Assembly: GCA_016705335.1 (NCBI GenBank) | Contig: JADIYN010000002.1 | Span: 124,001-188,000, forward strand | From: Draconibacterium sp. | GTDB lineage: Bacteria; Bacteroidota; Bacteroidia; Bacteroidales; Prolixibacteraceae | Direction: 5' to 3' | Length of the DNA stretch: 64,000 bases | Part shown: in pieces, positions 17,255 to 26,383 of the stretch | How positions within the stretch are numbered: the first letter of the stretch is position 1 | How the letters are laid out: each line of letters begins with the position of its first letter | Position numbers and translations under genes: made by a program | The notes under the pieces: model-generated | What the model was told of the DNA's origin: nothing | The model's input: the letters and a program-made list of their open reading frames with translations, nothing else | The model's database searches: none

Positions 17255-17281
17255 TTATACCCCTGTTTCCTGATTTTCGTT

Positions 17282-19329
17282 TTGATTAATTCCTACAAAC
17301 GTTCAAATGTGAAACAAACTGTTCAAAATATTCCTTTTCTTCGAATAACATTTGCCCTGGCAATTGGAATAATTATTGGAGCTAATTTCAATACCAAACC
17401 ATTATTAATACTTTCATTGCTGGCGTTTTTATTCTTTATCCTTGTTACACTCAATAAAAATTACAAATTCTCATTTAATCTGCTTTTTGGACTGGTTGCC
17501 CAGCTATTTTTTATTTTTCTTGGAATTTTAATGACACAGTTGCACAATAAAAAACCTGTTTTATTTGATAAAGGCAATTTTATTGCCGTTGTTTTAGAAA
17601 CCCCCAGGAAAAATTAAATTCCTTTAAAACAATTCTTCAGGTTGAAGCAGTCAATCATTCAGATTCAATTATACCGACAAAGGAAACTGTTATTGCCTAT
17701 TTTTCAAAAAGCAATTCAGTTGCCACATTACAGGCCGGAGATATCATTATTTTCAGTGATCCACCTCAAACTATTGAAAATAAAAATAATCCATATGAAT
17801 TTGATTATAAAAAATACCTTGAAAGGAAAAGTATTTACCGCCAGGTTTATATCCCGGCCAACAATTTCATAAAAACGAAGCAAATAAAAAAATCAATTTC
17901 GATTTGGGCCGAAAAAACCCGCGAAAAACTTTTACAAATTTATCGCAGCCAACCCATTGATGAAACTGAATTTGAAATACTGTCGGCATTAACACTGGGT
18001 TACAAACGTGAACTTGAACCTGAAACAAAAAGAATTTTCTCTGCATCCGGCGCATCGCATGTTTTGGCAGTTTCAGGCCTGCATGTTGGGATCTTGTTTT
18101 ATCTTATCACCCTGTTTTTTGGATTCTTACGTAACAAAAAGAGCGGGCGGTTTGTATTTATGCTGATTTCAATTTCAATACTTTGGATATATGCATTTAT
18201 AACGGGTTTGTCCCCTTCTGTAATGCGGGCTGCAGCCATGTTTAGTATTTTTGCGATTGGTGAAAATTTAAACCGGCGATCAAACATTTACAACCTGATG
18301 GCAATTTCAGCATTTATTTTGCTGCTAATTAACCCCAACAATTTGTTTGATATTGGCTTCCAACTTTCTTATGCAGCAGTTTTTGGCATCGTTTTCCTTC
18401 AACCCAAACTTGAGAAACTGATTTTTGTTAAAAACAAAATTTCAAGGTTTTTCTGGATGCTGGTTACAGTTTCAGTTGCAGCTCAAATTACCACATTTCC
18501 AATTACTTCCTATTATTTTAGTCAATTTCCAACCTATTTCTGGTTAACCAATATTTTTATTATTCCAGCTGTTATGGTATTAATACCGCTGGGAATATTT
18601 TTGCTTTTTGTTTCAAAGATTCCGGTTATTTCAGCCATTCTGGCTTTCTTACTAAATATTTTACTCAAATCAACCTATTTTCTCCTTTCATTAATCTATC
18701 AATTCCCATTCTCAGTTTTTAATATTTCAATAGATCCTTTTCAATTTACAATTTTGATAGCAGCTGTCGGTTCAGCATTTATCTTTTTAAAAAATCAAAA
18801 AGTCTTTTATCTGAAATCTACCCTTTTACTCATTCTTTTTGTCCTGGTTTCGGCGCTTTTTAAAAATATTTATCAATTAAATCAAACAGAATTAATAGTT
18901 TACAATACTGGTAAAAACACTGGCGTTCAACTCATTCATGGAAAGTTAAACTATATTGTTACAGATGAAGAACTTACTGACGACGAAAAGTGGTTTCATC
19001 CCGGAACCCAAACTTGCCGTACATTGGGTTTAGACACTCCGATTTTTTTTGTATCGAATGACTCGGTTGTAAATGAAAGCTTCTTATTGAAAAACAAAAA
19101 TGTATTTTTTGAAGGAAAGTTATTTTCGATTAACAAGAATCAAAATGAATTAAACTATAGTAAACAACCGGATTTTATCATAAACCCAGCTTTAAAAACC
19201 ATTGAAACTATTGATTTAAAACAAAATACAACAATAATTACAAACAAAAGTTTCTTTAAGAATAATTCTTCCGATTCTGTTGAAGTGCATAATACTTCAA
19301 TAAAGGGAGCTTTCAGAAAAAAATGGTAA
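17282..19329 (+). CDS. comEC: ComEC/Rec2 DNA-uptake channel protein (frameshifted)
   Basis: Polytopic inner-membrane protein. Two to three N-terminal TM helices (RITFALAIGIIIGANF) are followed by a soluble DUF4131/OB-like region, then the Competence domain with SASGASHVLAVSGLHVGI and ITGLSPSVMRA. It conducts single-stranded DNA during natural transformation. The C-terminal metallo-beta-lactamase domain of some ComEC proteins is absent, as usual in Bacteroidota. The C run at 17601-17605 is one base short; restoring it joins RKN-stop to a continuous frame (ETPQEKLNSFKTILQVEAV). Start is TTG 17282 or GTG 17309; no ATG fits. Confidence 0.88.
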
Positions 19330-19437
19330 CTTTCAATATTAATTCAACATTTTTTTCGGCAAGATTGAATTACATAATGATGAAAAATCGGAAGTTAATA
19401 ACTTATTTTGCCGGGTAATTTTAAATTCAATTTTTTT

Positions 19438-20772
19438 ATGAAAATAGTAATTGCAGGTGCAGGTGAAGTTGGAACACACTTGGCAAAAATGTTATCCGAC
19501 GAATCACATGACATTGTATTACTCGATGATTCCCCCGAAAAACTTTCAAAAATAAGTTCTCAGGTTGATTTAATGACGATAACTGGTTCAGCCCATTCAT
19601 TTGAAGATCTGAAAAAAACAGGACTCGCGAAGGCTGACCTTTTTATTGCGGTCACTCCTTTTGAAGAACGAAATGTTTTTGCCTGTTCAATGGCATCATA
19701 CCTAGGTGTTGGTCGTACAATCGCCCGCATAAATAATTCGGAATACTTAAAAGAAAGCTACAAGACAAAATTAAAAAACATGGGTATTCATGAACTGATT
19801 TACCCTGAAAGTCTTGCAGCAAAGGAAATTGTAGCTTCAGTTAAACAAACAGTAACCCGGCAGTTAATTGAATTTTCAGGTGGAAAACTTATTTTAATGG
19901 GAATAAAAGTTCGTAAAAATGCAACTATTCTGAATAAAACACTGCAAGAACTAAAACTTGAAGATCATAATATTTCTGTTGTTGCAATCAACCGCGACAA
20001 TATTACGCTAATTCCCAAAGGTCACGATATAATAATGGATGGCGATATTGTATTTTTCGTTTGCACACCAATTGAACAGCAACATATTTTCGATATTACA
20101 GATAAAAAAGTTTTTGGCGTACGAAATATCATGTTTTTGGGTGGTAGCAGGGTTGCTCAAAAGGCAGTTGAAAAATTAGGCGATAACTATCGGATAAAAA
20201 TAATTGAAATTAATCGTGAAAAATGCAAAAAAATTGCTGATAAATATGGAAAAACCCTTGTAATTAATGGAGATGGCAGGGACTTTAAACTATTAAAAGA
20301 CGAAGGAATTGATAAAATGGATGCCTTTGTTGCAACAACCGGAAATTCGGAAACAAATATATTAATGTGCCACCTGGCAAAATCGTTTGGAGTTCGCCGA
20401 ACTGTTGCCGAAGTTGAAAACCTCGAATTTATGGGTTTGGCCGAAAAAATGGATATCGGCAGTGTTATCAATAAAAAACTAAACGCCGCCAGTTATATCT
20501 ATAAATTTACATTGAACGCCGCAATTTCGAAGGTTAAATGTTTAACAGCATCCGATGCAGAAGTTTTTGAATTTATTGCAAAACACGATGCAAAAATTAC
20601 TGATAAACCATTAAAATATATTGATTTCCCTGAGGAAGCTGTTATTGGCGGATATATCAGGAGTGATAACGGATATATTCCCAATGGTGAAACATTAATT
20701 CAGGAGGGTGATAAAGTAGTTGTTTTTACATTACCTTCAGGAATAAAGAAACTTGAGAAATTCTTTAAATAG
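19438..20772 (+). CDS. trkA: Trk system potassium uptake protein TrkA
   Basis: 444 residues from the ATG at 19438. Two RCK modules each bind NAD(H): the first begins MKIVIAGAGEVGTHLAKML, the second MFLGGSRVAQKAVEKL near residue 230. Each is followed by a TrkA-C domain, the last ending LIQEGDKVVVFTLPSG. It forms the cytoplasmic gating ring of the TrkH channel, encoded 21 bases downstream. A near-consensus -7 box (TTATTTTG) lies at 19403-19410. Confidence 0.95.
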   Translation: MKIVIAGAGEVGTHLAKMLSDESHDIVLLDDSPEKLSKISSQVDLMTITGSAHSFEDLKKTGLAKADLFIAVTPFEERNVFACSMASYLGVGRTIARINNSEYLKESYKTKLKNMGIHELIYPESLAAKEIVASVKQTVTRQLIEFSGGKLILMGIKVRKNATILNKTLQELKLEDHNISVVAINRDNITLIPKGHDIIMDGDIVFFVCTPIEQQHIFDITDKKVFGVRNIMFLGGSRVAQKAVEKLGDNYRIKIIEINREKCKKIADKYGKTLVINGDGRDFKLLKDEGIDKMDAFVATTGNSETNILMCHLAKSFGVRRTVAEVENLEFMGLAEKMDIGSVINKKLNAASYIYKFTLNAAISKVKCLTASDAEVFEFIAKHDAKITDKPLKYIDFPEEAVIGGYIRSDNGYIPNGETLIQEGDKVVVFTLPSGIKKLEKFFK

Positions 20773-20793
20773 CATTAGAAAGGCTTTCAATCA

Positions 20794-22239
20794 ATGAATC
20801 TTAAAATCATTTTTCGCGTTATTGGTCTGTTAATGTTTGTTGAAGGGGCTTTTATGCTTTTTCCTCTGATCATATCAATACTATACGGCGAAAATGATTC
20901 GATGGGATTTCTAATATCTTCTGGCATTAATTTGTTTGCTGGCGCTATAATAATCTGGTTGACAAGAAAAGCAAACCGGGATATTGGAAAACGTGAAGGG
21001 TTCATTATTGTATCACTCGTTTGGGTTATTTTTTCAGTTCTCGGTAGTTTGCCTTACATTTTTACTGGTGCCATTCCTGGTTACACTGATGCTTTTTTCG
21101 AAACAATGTCAGGTTTTTCAACAACAGGCTCTTCCATTTTGAATGATATTGAATCTTTATCGCATGGAATATTATTCTGGCGCAGTTTAACCCACTGGCT
21201 TGGCGGAATGGGAATAATTGTACTTTCACTGGCTATTTTACCAATATTCGGGATTGGTGGAATGCAGCTTTACATTGCTGAAGTTCCGGGTCCAACACCC
21301 GACAAAATAAGTCCACGTATCAGGCAAACTGCTGCTACAATGTGGGTTATATATGTTATTTTAACCATTGCTGAAACCATTTTATTATGGATTGGCGAAA
21401 TGCCTCTTTTCGATGCAGTTTGCCACTCGTTTGCCACAATGGCGACCGGGGGATTTTCAACAAAACAAGCCAGTATTGCTTTTTGGCCATCTCCTTTTAT
21501 TCAATATGTAATTATTCTTTTTATGTTTTTAGCCGGTACCAATTTCACTTTAACCTATTTTACAATTAGAGGAAATTTTAAACCAATACTAAAAGATGAG
21601 GAGTTTAAATATTACGGTTTTATAACCCTGGGATTTACTTTTTTGATTTTCACAGGGTTACTTATCTCAACCCAAACCGGTGTGGAAGAAGCTTTTCGAA
21701 ATTCCCTTTTTTGGGTGGTTTCAATAATCACTACAACAGGTTTTGGAACGGTTGATTATTTACTCTGGAAACCTGTACTTGTTGCGCTTATTTTTGTGCT
21801 TTTCTTTTTTGGTGGATCAGCAGGTTCCACAGGTGGGGGAATAAAAATTATGAGAATGGTATTGCTCTTTAAAAATGGTTATTACGAACTGAAAAGGATG
21901 GTTCATCCCAATGCGGTAATTCCGTTAAAATTCAACAGGCATTCAGTTGATTCAAAAATTGTTACAAATGTTTTGGCATTTTTTGTTTTATATTTTATGA
22001 TTTTTGGAGCAAGCACGGTTTTTTTCATGCTGTTTGAGCCTAATTTAGAAACAGCAATGGGAGCAGTAGCTTCATGTCTCGGAAATATCGGGCCTGGATT
22101 AGGTTCAGTTGGCCCAGCTGAAAATTATGCACACATACATCCAATTGGTAAGTGGTTCCTTTCGTTTTTGATGCTTTTAGGAAGGCTTGAGTTGTTTACA
22201 ATCCTTGTGCTTTTTAGTCCAACATTTTGGAAAGAATAA
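20794..22239 (+). CDS. trkH: Trk system potassium channel TrkH
   Basis: 481 residues with about ten TM helices and four pore loops typical of the SKT superfamily: SGFSTTGSS, MATGGFST, TTTGFGT and the degenerate fourth loop GNIGPGLGSVGP. HWLGGMGIIVL is also a family signature. It imports potassium under control of TrkA. The two genes form an operon. Confidence 0.95.
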   Translation: MNLKIIFRVIGLLMFVEGAFMLFPLIISILYGENDSMGFLISSGINLFAGAIIIWLTRKANRDIGKREGFIIVSLVWVIFSVLGSLPYIFTGAIPGYTDAFFETMSGFSTTGSSILNDIESLSHGILFWRSLTHWLGGMGIIVLSLAILPIFGIGGMQLYIAEVPGPTPDKISPRIRQTAATMWVIYVILTIAETILLWIGEMPLFDAVCHSFATMATGGFSTKQASIAFWPSPFIQYVIILFMFLAGTNFTLTYFTIRGNFKPILKDEEFKYYGFITLGFTFLIFTGLLISTQTGVEEAFRNSLFWVVSIITTTGFGTVDYLLWKPVLVALIFVLFFFGGSAGSTGGGIKIMRMVLLFKNGYYELKRMVHPNAVIPLKFNRHSVDSKIVTNVLAFFVLYFMIFGASTVFFMLFEPNLETAMGAVASCLGNIGPGLGSVGPAENYAHIHPIGKWFLSFLMLLGRLELFTILVLFSPTFWKE

Positions 22240-22268
22240 GAGGGTAATTTCAATATTTGTTGTACAGA

Positions 22269-22880
22269 TTAGTATTCCAGAACTCCTTTTCCTTCGCGCA
22301 GAACAGTAATTTCATCACTAGTGCAATCAACAATTGTGGACGGGATTAATTCGCCATATCCGCCATCAATAACAATTTCAGCAATTTCCTGATACTTTTC
22401 ATGAATCAATTCCGGATCGGTAGTATATTCAACAATTTCATCATCATCATAAACTGATGTGGAAAGTATCGGATTGCCAAGTTCCCTTACAATTTCACGT
22501 ATAATATTGTTATCGGGAACACGGATACCCACAGTTTTTTTCAATTTAAAATATTTTGGCAAGTTGTTGTTTGCCTCAAGAATAAATGTAAACGGATAGG
22601 GCATATTTTTCTTAATCAATTTAAAAACTGTACTCGAAATTGGTTTTGTGTAATCTGAAATATGACTTAAATCACTGCAAATGAATGAAAAATTATTTTT
22701 TTCAACTTTTACTCCTTTTATGCGGGCAACTTTTTCAACTGCTTTTGCATTTGTAATATCGCAACCTAAACCATATACAGTGTCGGTCGGATAAATAATT
22801 AAACCACCCTTCCGCAAAACTTCCACAATTTTGAGAATCTCGCGAAGGTTTGGATTTTCATTAAATAATTTTACCAACAT
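22269..22880 (-). CDS. Sua5/YciO/YrdC-family protein
   Basis: 203 residues with the YrdC fold: GGLIIYPTDTVYGLGCDI (substrate and nucleotide site), FTFILEANN, VGIRVPDN and STIVDCTSDEITVLREGKG near the C-terminus. Sua5/TsaC proteins make L-threonylcarbamoyl-AMP for tRNA t6A37. The short single-domain form is closer to YciO/TsaC than to Sua5, which carries an extra domain. It is convergent with trkH and divergent from mnmD, so two tRNA-modification genes share one control region. Confidence 0.85.
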   Translation of the reverse strand: MLVKLFNENPNLREILKIVEVLRKGGLIIYPTDTVYGLGCDITNAKAVEKVARIKGVKVEKNNFSFICSDLSHISDYTKPISSTVFKLIKKNMPYPFTFILEANNNLPKYFKLKKTVGIRVPDNNIIREIVRELGNPILSTSVYDDDEIVEYTTDPELIHEKYQEIAEIVIDGGYGELIPSTIVDCTSDEITVLREGKGVLEY

Positions 22881-22901
22881 ATTATATTTACTTTAACCAT
22901 C

Positions 22902-22933
22902 CAAAAGTACCTTTACTTTTTTTCAGAAACAAC
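22902..22933 (-). promoter_or_regulatory. Promoter of the Sua5-like gene
   Basis: On the minus strand GTTG (22933-22930), a 20-base spacer and TACTTTTG (22909-22902) match the Bacteroidota promoter form. The -7 box ends 22 bases before the ATG. Confidence 0.6.
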
Positions 22934-22946
22934 ATTTTTATTTGTA

Positions 22947-23617
22947 ATGCAAATTATTATCACTTCCGACGGTTCTAACACTATTTATCTGCCAGAAATG
23001 GACGAACAATATCATTCATTAAATGGAGCTGTTACCGAATCAAACATGTTTATATCGAAAAAGGATATAATTTTCAAACAGCTAAAAATCCTACTGTTTT
23101 CGAAGTTGGATTTGGAACCGGGTTAAATTGTTTTTTGACCGCATTAATTGCTAAAAAGGAAAAAAGACCAACTTTATATTTCACAATAGAAAAATTTCCG
23201 CTTGCAAAAACAATTACCAATCAGCTCAACTTTTCACAGCTATTATCCAACCATGACCAACAACTTTTTGATAAAATCCACGATAGCAATTGGAATGAAC
23301 TTGTTAATATTTCAGAATATTTCAAACTAAAAAAAATTAAGGCAGATTTAACAAATTTTGATTTTGAAGGAATTGAAAAAATCGATGTCATATATTATGA
23401 TGCTTTTGGTCCGGACAAACAGCCGGAAATGTGGACACCACTGGTTTTCAACAATATATCAATGGTAACTGCTCCTGGTGGTATTTTAGTTACTTACAGC
23501 GCAAAGGGTGAAGTTCGGCGTCAGTTATCAGCCTGTGGTTTCGAAATGGAAAGGCTTCAGGGACCACCCGGAAAAAATCAAATGTTAAGGGGAATAAAAA
23601 AAGTGTCAAAGATTTAA
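22947..23617 (+). CDS. mnmD: tRNA 5-methylaminomethyl-2-thiouridine methyltransferase MnmD (frameshifted)
   Basis: The start MQIIITSDGSNTIYLPEMDEQYHS matches the MnmD N-terminus. In the next frame follow HVYIEKGYNFQTAKNPTVFE, then VGFGTGLNCFLTALIA with the SAM-binding GFGTG motif, and later DVIYYDAFGPDKQPEMWTP. Restoring one A near 23042-23044 (ESKHVYIEKGY) joins them. This is the stand-alone methyltransferase without the MnmC oxidase half; it completes mnm5s2U at the wobble position of tRNA. Confidence 0.88.
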
Positions 23618-23664
23618 TTGCCAAAAAATTACATTATATTCGCACGCTTTATAAAAAAGTATAA

Positions 23665-24276
23665 ATGACCGACAATAAAATATCCGGCGAACTCGAAAGT
23701 TTTAGTTATGCACTTGGCATGAGTATAGCTGGAAACCTGATTCACACAGGTGTTAATACAGTAAATCCAGAGCTTTTTTTGAACGGCTTTAAAGATGTTT
23801 TCAAGGGTGAAGGAACATTGATTCATCCGGAAGAGGCTAATGAAATTCTTGAAGAATTTATTGGCAATTTAAACCGTAATAAAGGTGCCGGTAACCTTGA
23901 AGAAGGTATAAAGTTTTTAGCTGAAAACAAGAATAAACAAGGTGTTGTTGAACTGCCAAGTGGATTACAATTTAAAGTTTTGACTGAAGGCGACGGAGAA
24001 ATCCCAACTTTAAACGATCAGGTAAAATGCCATTATCACGGCACTTTAATTGACGGTACGGTTTTCGACAGTTCTGTTGCACGCGGTCAACCGGCAGTTT
24101 TCCCTGTTAACGGTGTAATTCAGGGTTGGGTTGAAGCACTTCAATTAATGTCAACCGGTTCAAAATGGAAATTATTTATTCCTTCAGATCTTGCTTATGG
24201 CAGTAATGGTGCGGGGGGTGCAATTGGTCCAAACTCAACACTAATTTTCGACGTGGAATTATTAAAAATTATTTAA
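23665..24276 (+). CDS. FKBP-type peptidyl-prolyl isomerase, cytoplasmic
   Basis: 203 residues without a signal sequence. An N-terminal dimerisation domain (about 1-90, with SYALGMSIAGNL) precedes the FKBP domain (YHGTLIDGTVFDSSVARGQP, VIQGWVEALQLM, PSDLAYGSNG, FDVELLKI). This is the FkpA/Mip domain order, but it lacks export signals. Likely a folding catalyst in the cytoplasm. A paralogue follows 13 bases downstream. Confidence 0.9.
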   Translation: MTDNKISGELESFSYALGMSIAGNLIHTGVNTVNPELFLNGFKDVFKGEGTLIHPEEANEILEEFIGNLNRNKGAGNLEEGIKFLAENKNKQGVVELPSGLQFKVLTEGDGEIPTLNDQVKCHYHGTLIDGTVFDSSVARGQPAVFPVNGVIQGWVEALQLMSTGSKWKLFIPSDLAYGSNGAGGAIGPNSTLIFDVELLKII

Positions 24277-24289
24277 ATATTTTAACAAC

Positions 24290-25000
24290 ATGAAAAACAG
24301 TATCATTTATGGTCTGGTAATCGTTTTAGCGCTAAGCGCATCGTGCCAGCAAGGAGGTAAAACAGTTAAACTTACATCGAACATCGATTCAGTTAGTTAT
24401 GCAATTGGTGTTTTAGTAGGTTCCAACAACACAAAACAACTTGAAACAGCGCCAGGTGGCAGCGAAATTAACAAGGAAGCAATGTCCGCGGCTTTCCGCG
24501 CATCTTCGGTTGGTGAAGAAGTAGCAATGACACCGGAAGAAGCTAATGAATTGGTTCGCAAATTTTTCGAAGGAGCCGGTGAAAGGCAAGCACAAAAAAA
24601 CCTTGAAGAAGGAAATGCATTCCTTGAAAAAAATAAAACACGCGAAGGTGTAACAACAACCGAAAGTGGTTTGCAATATGAAATTCTGACAGAAGGAACT
24701 GGTCCAAAACCAACTGCAGAAGATCAGGTTCGTGTAAACTATCACGGAACTTTGATCGACGGAAAAGTATTCGACAGTTCAGTTGATCGTGGAGAACCTG
24801 TTGTATTTGGTGTTAGCCAGGTTATTCCGGGCTGGACAGAAGCTTTGAAATTAATGTCTGTTGGTTCGAAATGGAAAATTTATCTTCCTTCAGCTATTGC
24901 TTATGGTGAGCGTGGCGCAGGTGGCGATATCAGCCCAAATTCAGCTCTTGTTTTCGAAGTTGAATTACTCGAAATTGTGAAACCTGAAACAACGAAATAA
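24290..25000 (+). CDS. FKBP-type peptidyl-prolyl isomerase, lipoprotein
   Basis: 236 residues. The signal peptide ends in a lipobox (ALSASC, Cys19 to 21 region), so the protein is membrane-anchored in the periplasm or outer membrane. It has the same Mip-like layout as its upstream neighbour: an N-terminal dimerisation domain (SYAIGVLVGSNN), a helix, and an FKBP domain with YHGTLIDGKVFDSSVDRGEP and PSAIAYGERGAGG. The pair clearly arose by duplication and now serves two compartments. Confidence 0.92.
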   Translation: MKNSIIYGLVIVLALSASCQQGGKTVKLTSNIDSVSYAIGVLVGSNNTKQLETAPGGSEINKEAMSAAFRASSVGEEVAMTPEEANELVRKFFEGAGERQAQKNLEEGNAFLEKNKTREGVTTTESGLQYEILTEGTGPKPTAEDQVRVNYHGTLIDGKVFDSSVDRGEPVVFGVSQVIPGWTEALKLMSVGSKWKIYLPSAIAYGERGAGGDISPNSALVFEVELLEIVKPETTK

Positions 25001-25020
25001 TCGTTGATAAGATTATTATA

Positions 25021-25061
25021 AAAACCCTTTGCAGATTTTTTCTGCAAAGGGTTTCTTTTTT
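25021..25061 (+). terminator. Strong intrinsic terminator after the FKBP pair
   Basis: AAACCCTTTGCAGA (25022-25035) pairs perfectly with TCTGCAAAGGGTTT (25041-25054), with a five-T loop and a CTTTTTT tail. Confidence 0.92.
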
Positions 25062-25106
25062 ATTTTTAACCAATAAATTCAAAGCAACAATCAAAAATAA
25101 TAACTT

Positions 25107-25472
25107 ATGGCATTAAGTGTAAAAGGCAGAATTAACCAAATATTAAAACCAGAAACTGGTGTTAGTAAGGCTGGGAAAGAATGGAGTAAACAAGAGTTTG
25201 TAATCGAAACAGAAGAGCAATTTCCAAGAAAAGTTTGCTTCACGTTGTTTGGGGATAAAACTTCGTTGATTAACGGATTAACAGCCGGCGAGGAGGTTGA
25301 AGTTGCTTTTAACATTGAATCGAGAGATTATAATGGGAAATGGTTTCACAATATTAATGCATGGAAAATCGATAAAGTTTCTGCAAATCAAAGCCATGAT
25401 GGACCTCCGGAATACAGCATGAACGATATTCCACCAGAAGTGGATGAAGATGCAGGTGACTTACCTTTCTAA
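25107..25472 (+). CDS. DUF3127 protein, OB-fold-like
   Basis: 121 residues. The pattern VKGRINQILKPETGVSKAG, EWSKQEFVIETEEQFPRKVC, GDKTSLINGL and GKWFHNINAWKID is that of DUF3127, a Bacteroidota family with similarity to single-stranded DNA-binding OB folds. The acidic tail (VDEDAGDLPF) resembles the protein-interaction tip of SSB, which supports a DNA-metabolism role (inference). Monocistronic, after a strong terminator. Confidence 0.8.
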   Translation: MALSVKGRINQILKPETGVSKAGKEWSKQEFVIETEEQFPRKVCFTLFGDKTSLINGLTAGEEVEVAFNIESRDYNGKWFHNINAWKIDKVSANQSHDGPPEYSMNDIPPEVDEDAGDLPF

Positions 25473-25592
25473 AATTCTTAGGGAAATATCCAATAATAAA
25501 TTTTCAATATTCAATTTCCATTTTGAGAAACAGACTTTTTATTTTCACCATTGGTAGTTGAATAATGTATATTCATTTTTGGATATTTTTCT

Positions 25593-26363
25593 TTACTGTT
25601 CCCTTGTAAAAATAGGGTTGTTAGCTTTTGACAAACGTGAATTAAATGAATAACCTTCTGCATCAAAAGCAAGTAAATCAGAAGGATCTGAAATATCATT
25701 CTCAATTATATAGCGGCTCATTAATCCTCGCGCACGTTTAGCGAAAAACGAAATCATTTTGTAGCTGCCATTTTTAAATTCTTTAAAATCGGGTGTTACA
25801 ATTTCCGCTTTCAGTTTTTTCTTATCTATACTTTTGAAGTACTCATTTGATGCAAGATTGATTAATACTTTATTACCTGATTCAGAAACTGCTTCATTTA
25901 TTTTCTTTGTAATCAAAGGATTCCAAAAAGAGTATAAATCTTTTGATTTGTAATATTTAAGTTTTGTACCCATTTCCAAGCGATAGGGTTGCATTAAATC
26001 GAGCGGTTTCAGAACACCATAAATTCCCGATAAAATTCGCAGTTTGGTTTGTGCCCGTTCAAACTGTTCTTTTGAAAAAGTTATTGCATTTAATCCCTGG
26101 TAAACATCGCCGTTGAAAGCTAAAATAGCCTGTTTTGCATTTTCAGGGGTGAATGGTAAATGCCACTCCTGGAAACGTTTGAAATTCAACTCGCCCAAAT
26201 CAGCTGAAATCCCCATCAATTCCGATAGTTTTTTAGGACTGTAAGTCTTTAGGCGTCCTATCAATTTTTCTGATTCATTTAAAAATTCAGGAACAGTAAA
26301 ATCAGGAATTACGGGTGGGGTTCTAAAATCGAGCGATTTGGCGGGAGATATTACTACTAGCAT
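25593..26363 (-). CDS. yaaA: Peroxide stress protein YaaA (UPF0246)
   Basis: 256 residues, typical length. Opens MLVVISPAKSLDF and has the family blocks LSELMGISADLGELNFKRF, LAFNGDVYQGL, LRILSGIYGVLKPLDLMQPY, YRLEMGTKL and SFFAKRARGLMSRYI. In E. coli YaaA binds DNA and lowers free iron during peroxide stress. Twenty bases downstream of the cytochrome gene on the same strand, so possibly co-transcribed. Confidence 0.93.
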   Translation of the reverse strand: MLVVISPAKSLDFRTPPVIPDFTVPEFLNESEKLIGRLKTYSPKKLSELMGISADLGELNFKRFQEWHLPFTPENAKQAILAFNGDVYQGLNAITFSKEQFERAQTKLRILSGIYGVLKPLDLMQPYRLEMGTKLKYYKSKDLYSFWNPLITKKINEAVSESGNKVLINLASNEYFKSIDKKKLKAEIVTPDFKEFKNGSYKMISFFAKRARGLMSRYIIENDISDPSDLLAFDAEGYSFNSRLSKANNPIFTREQ

Positions 26364-26383
26364 TTTTTATTCAATTAAATTAT

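Noticed and set aside
22240..22268. Terminator between the convergent trkH and Sua5-like genes
   Set aside because: No hairpin with a T tract could be formed in this short gap.
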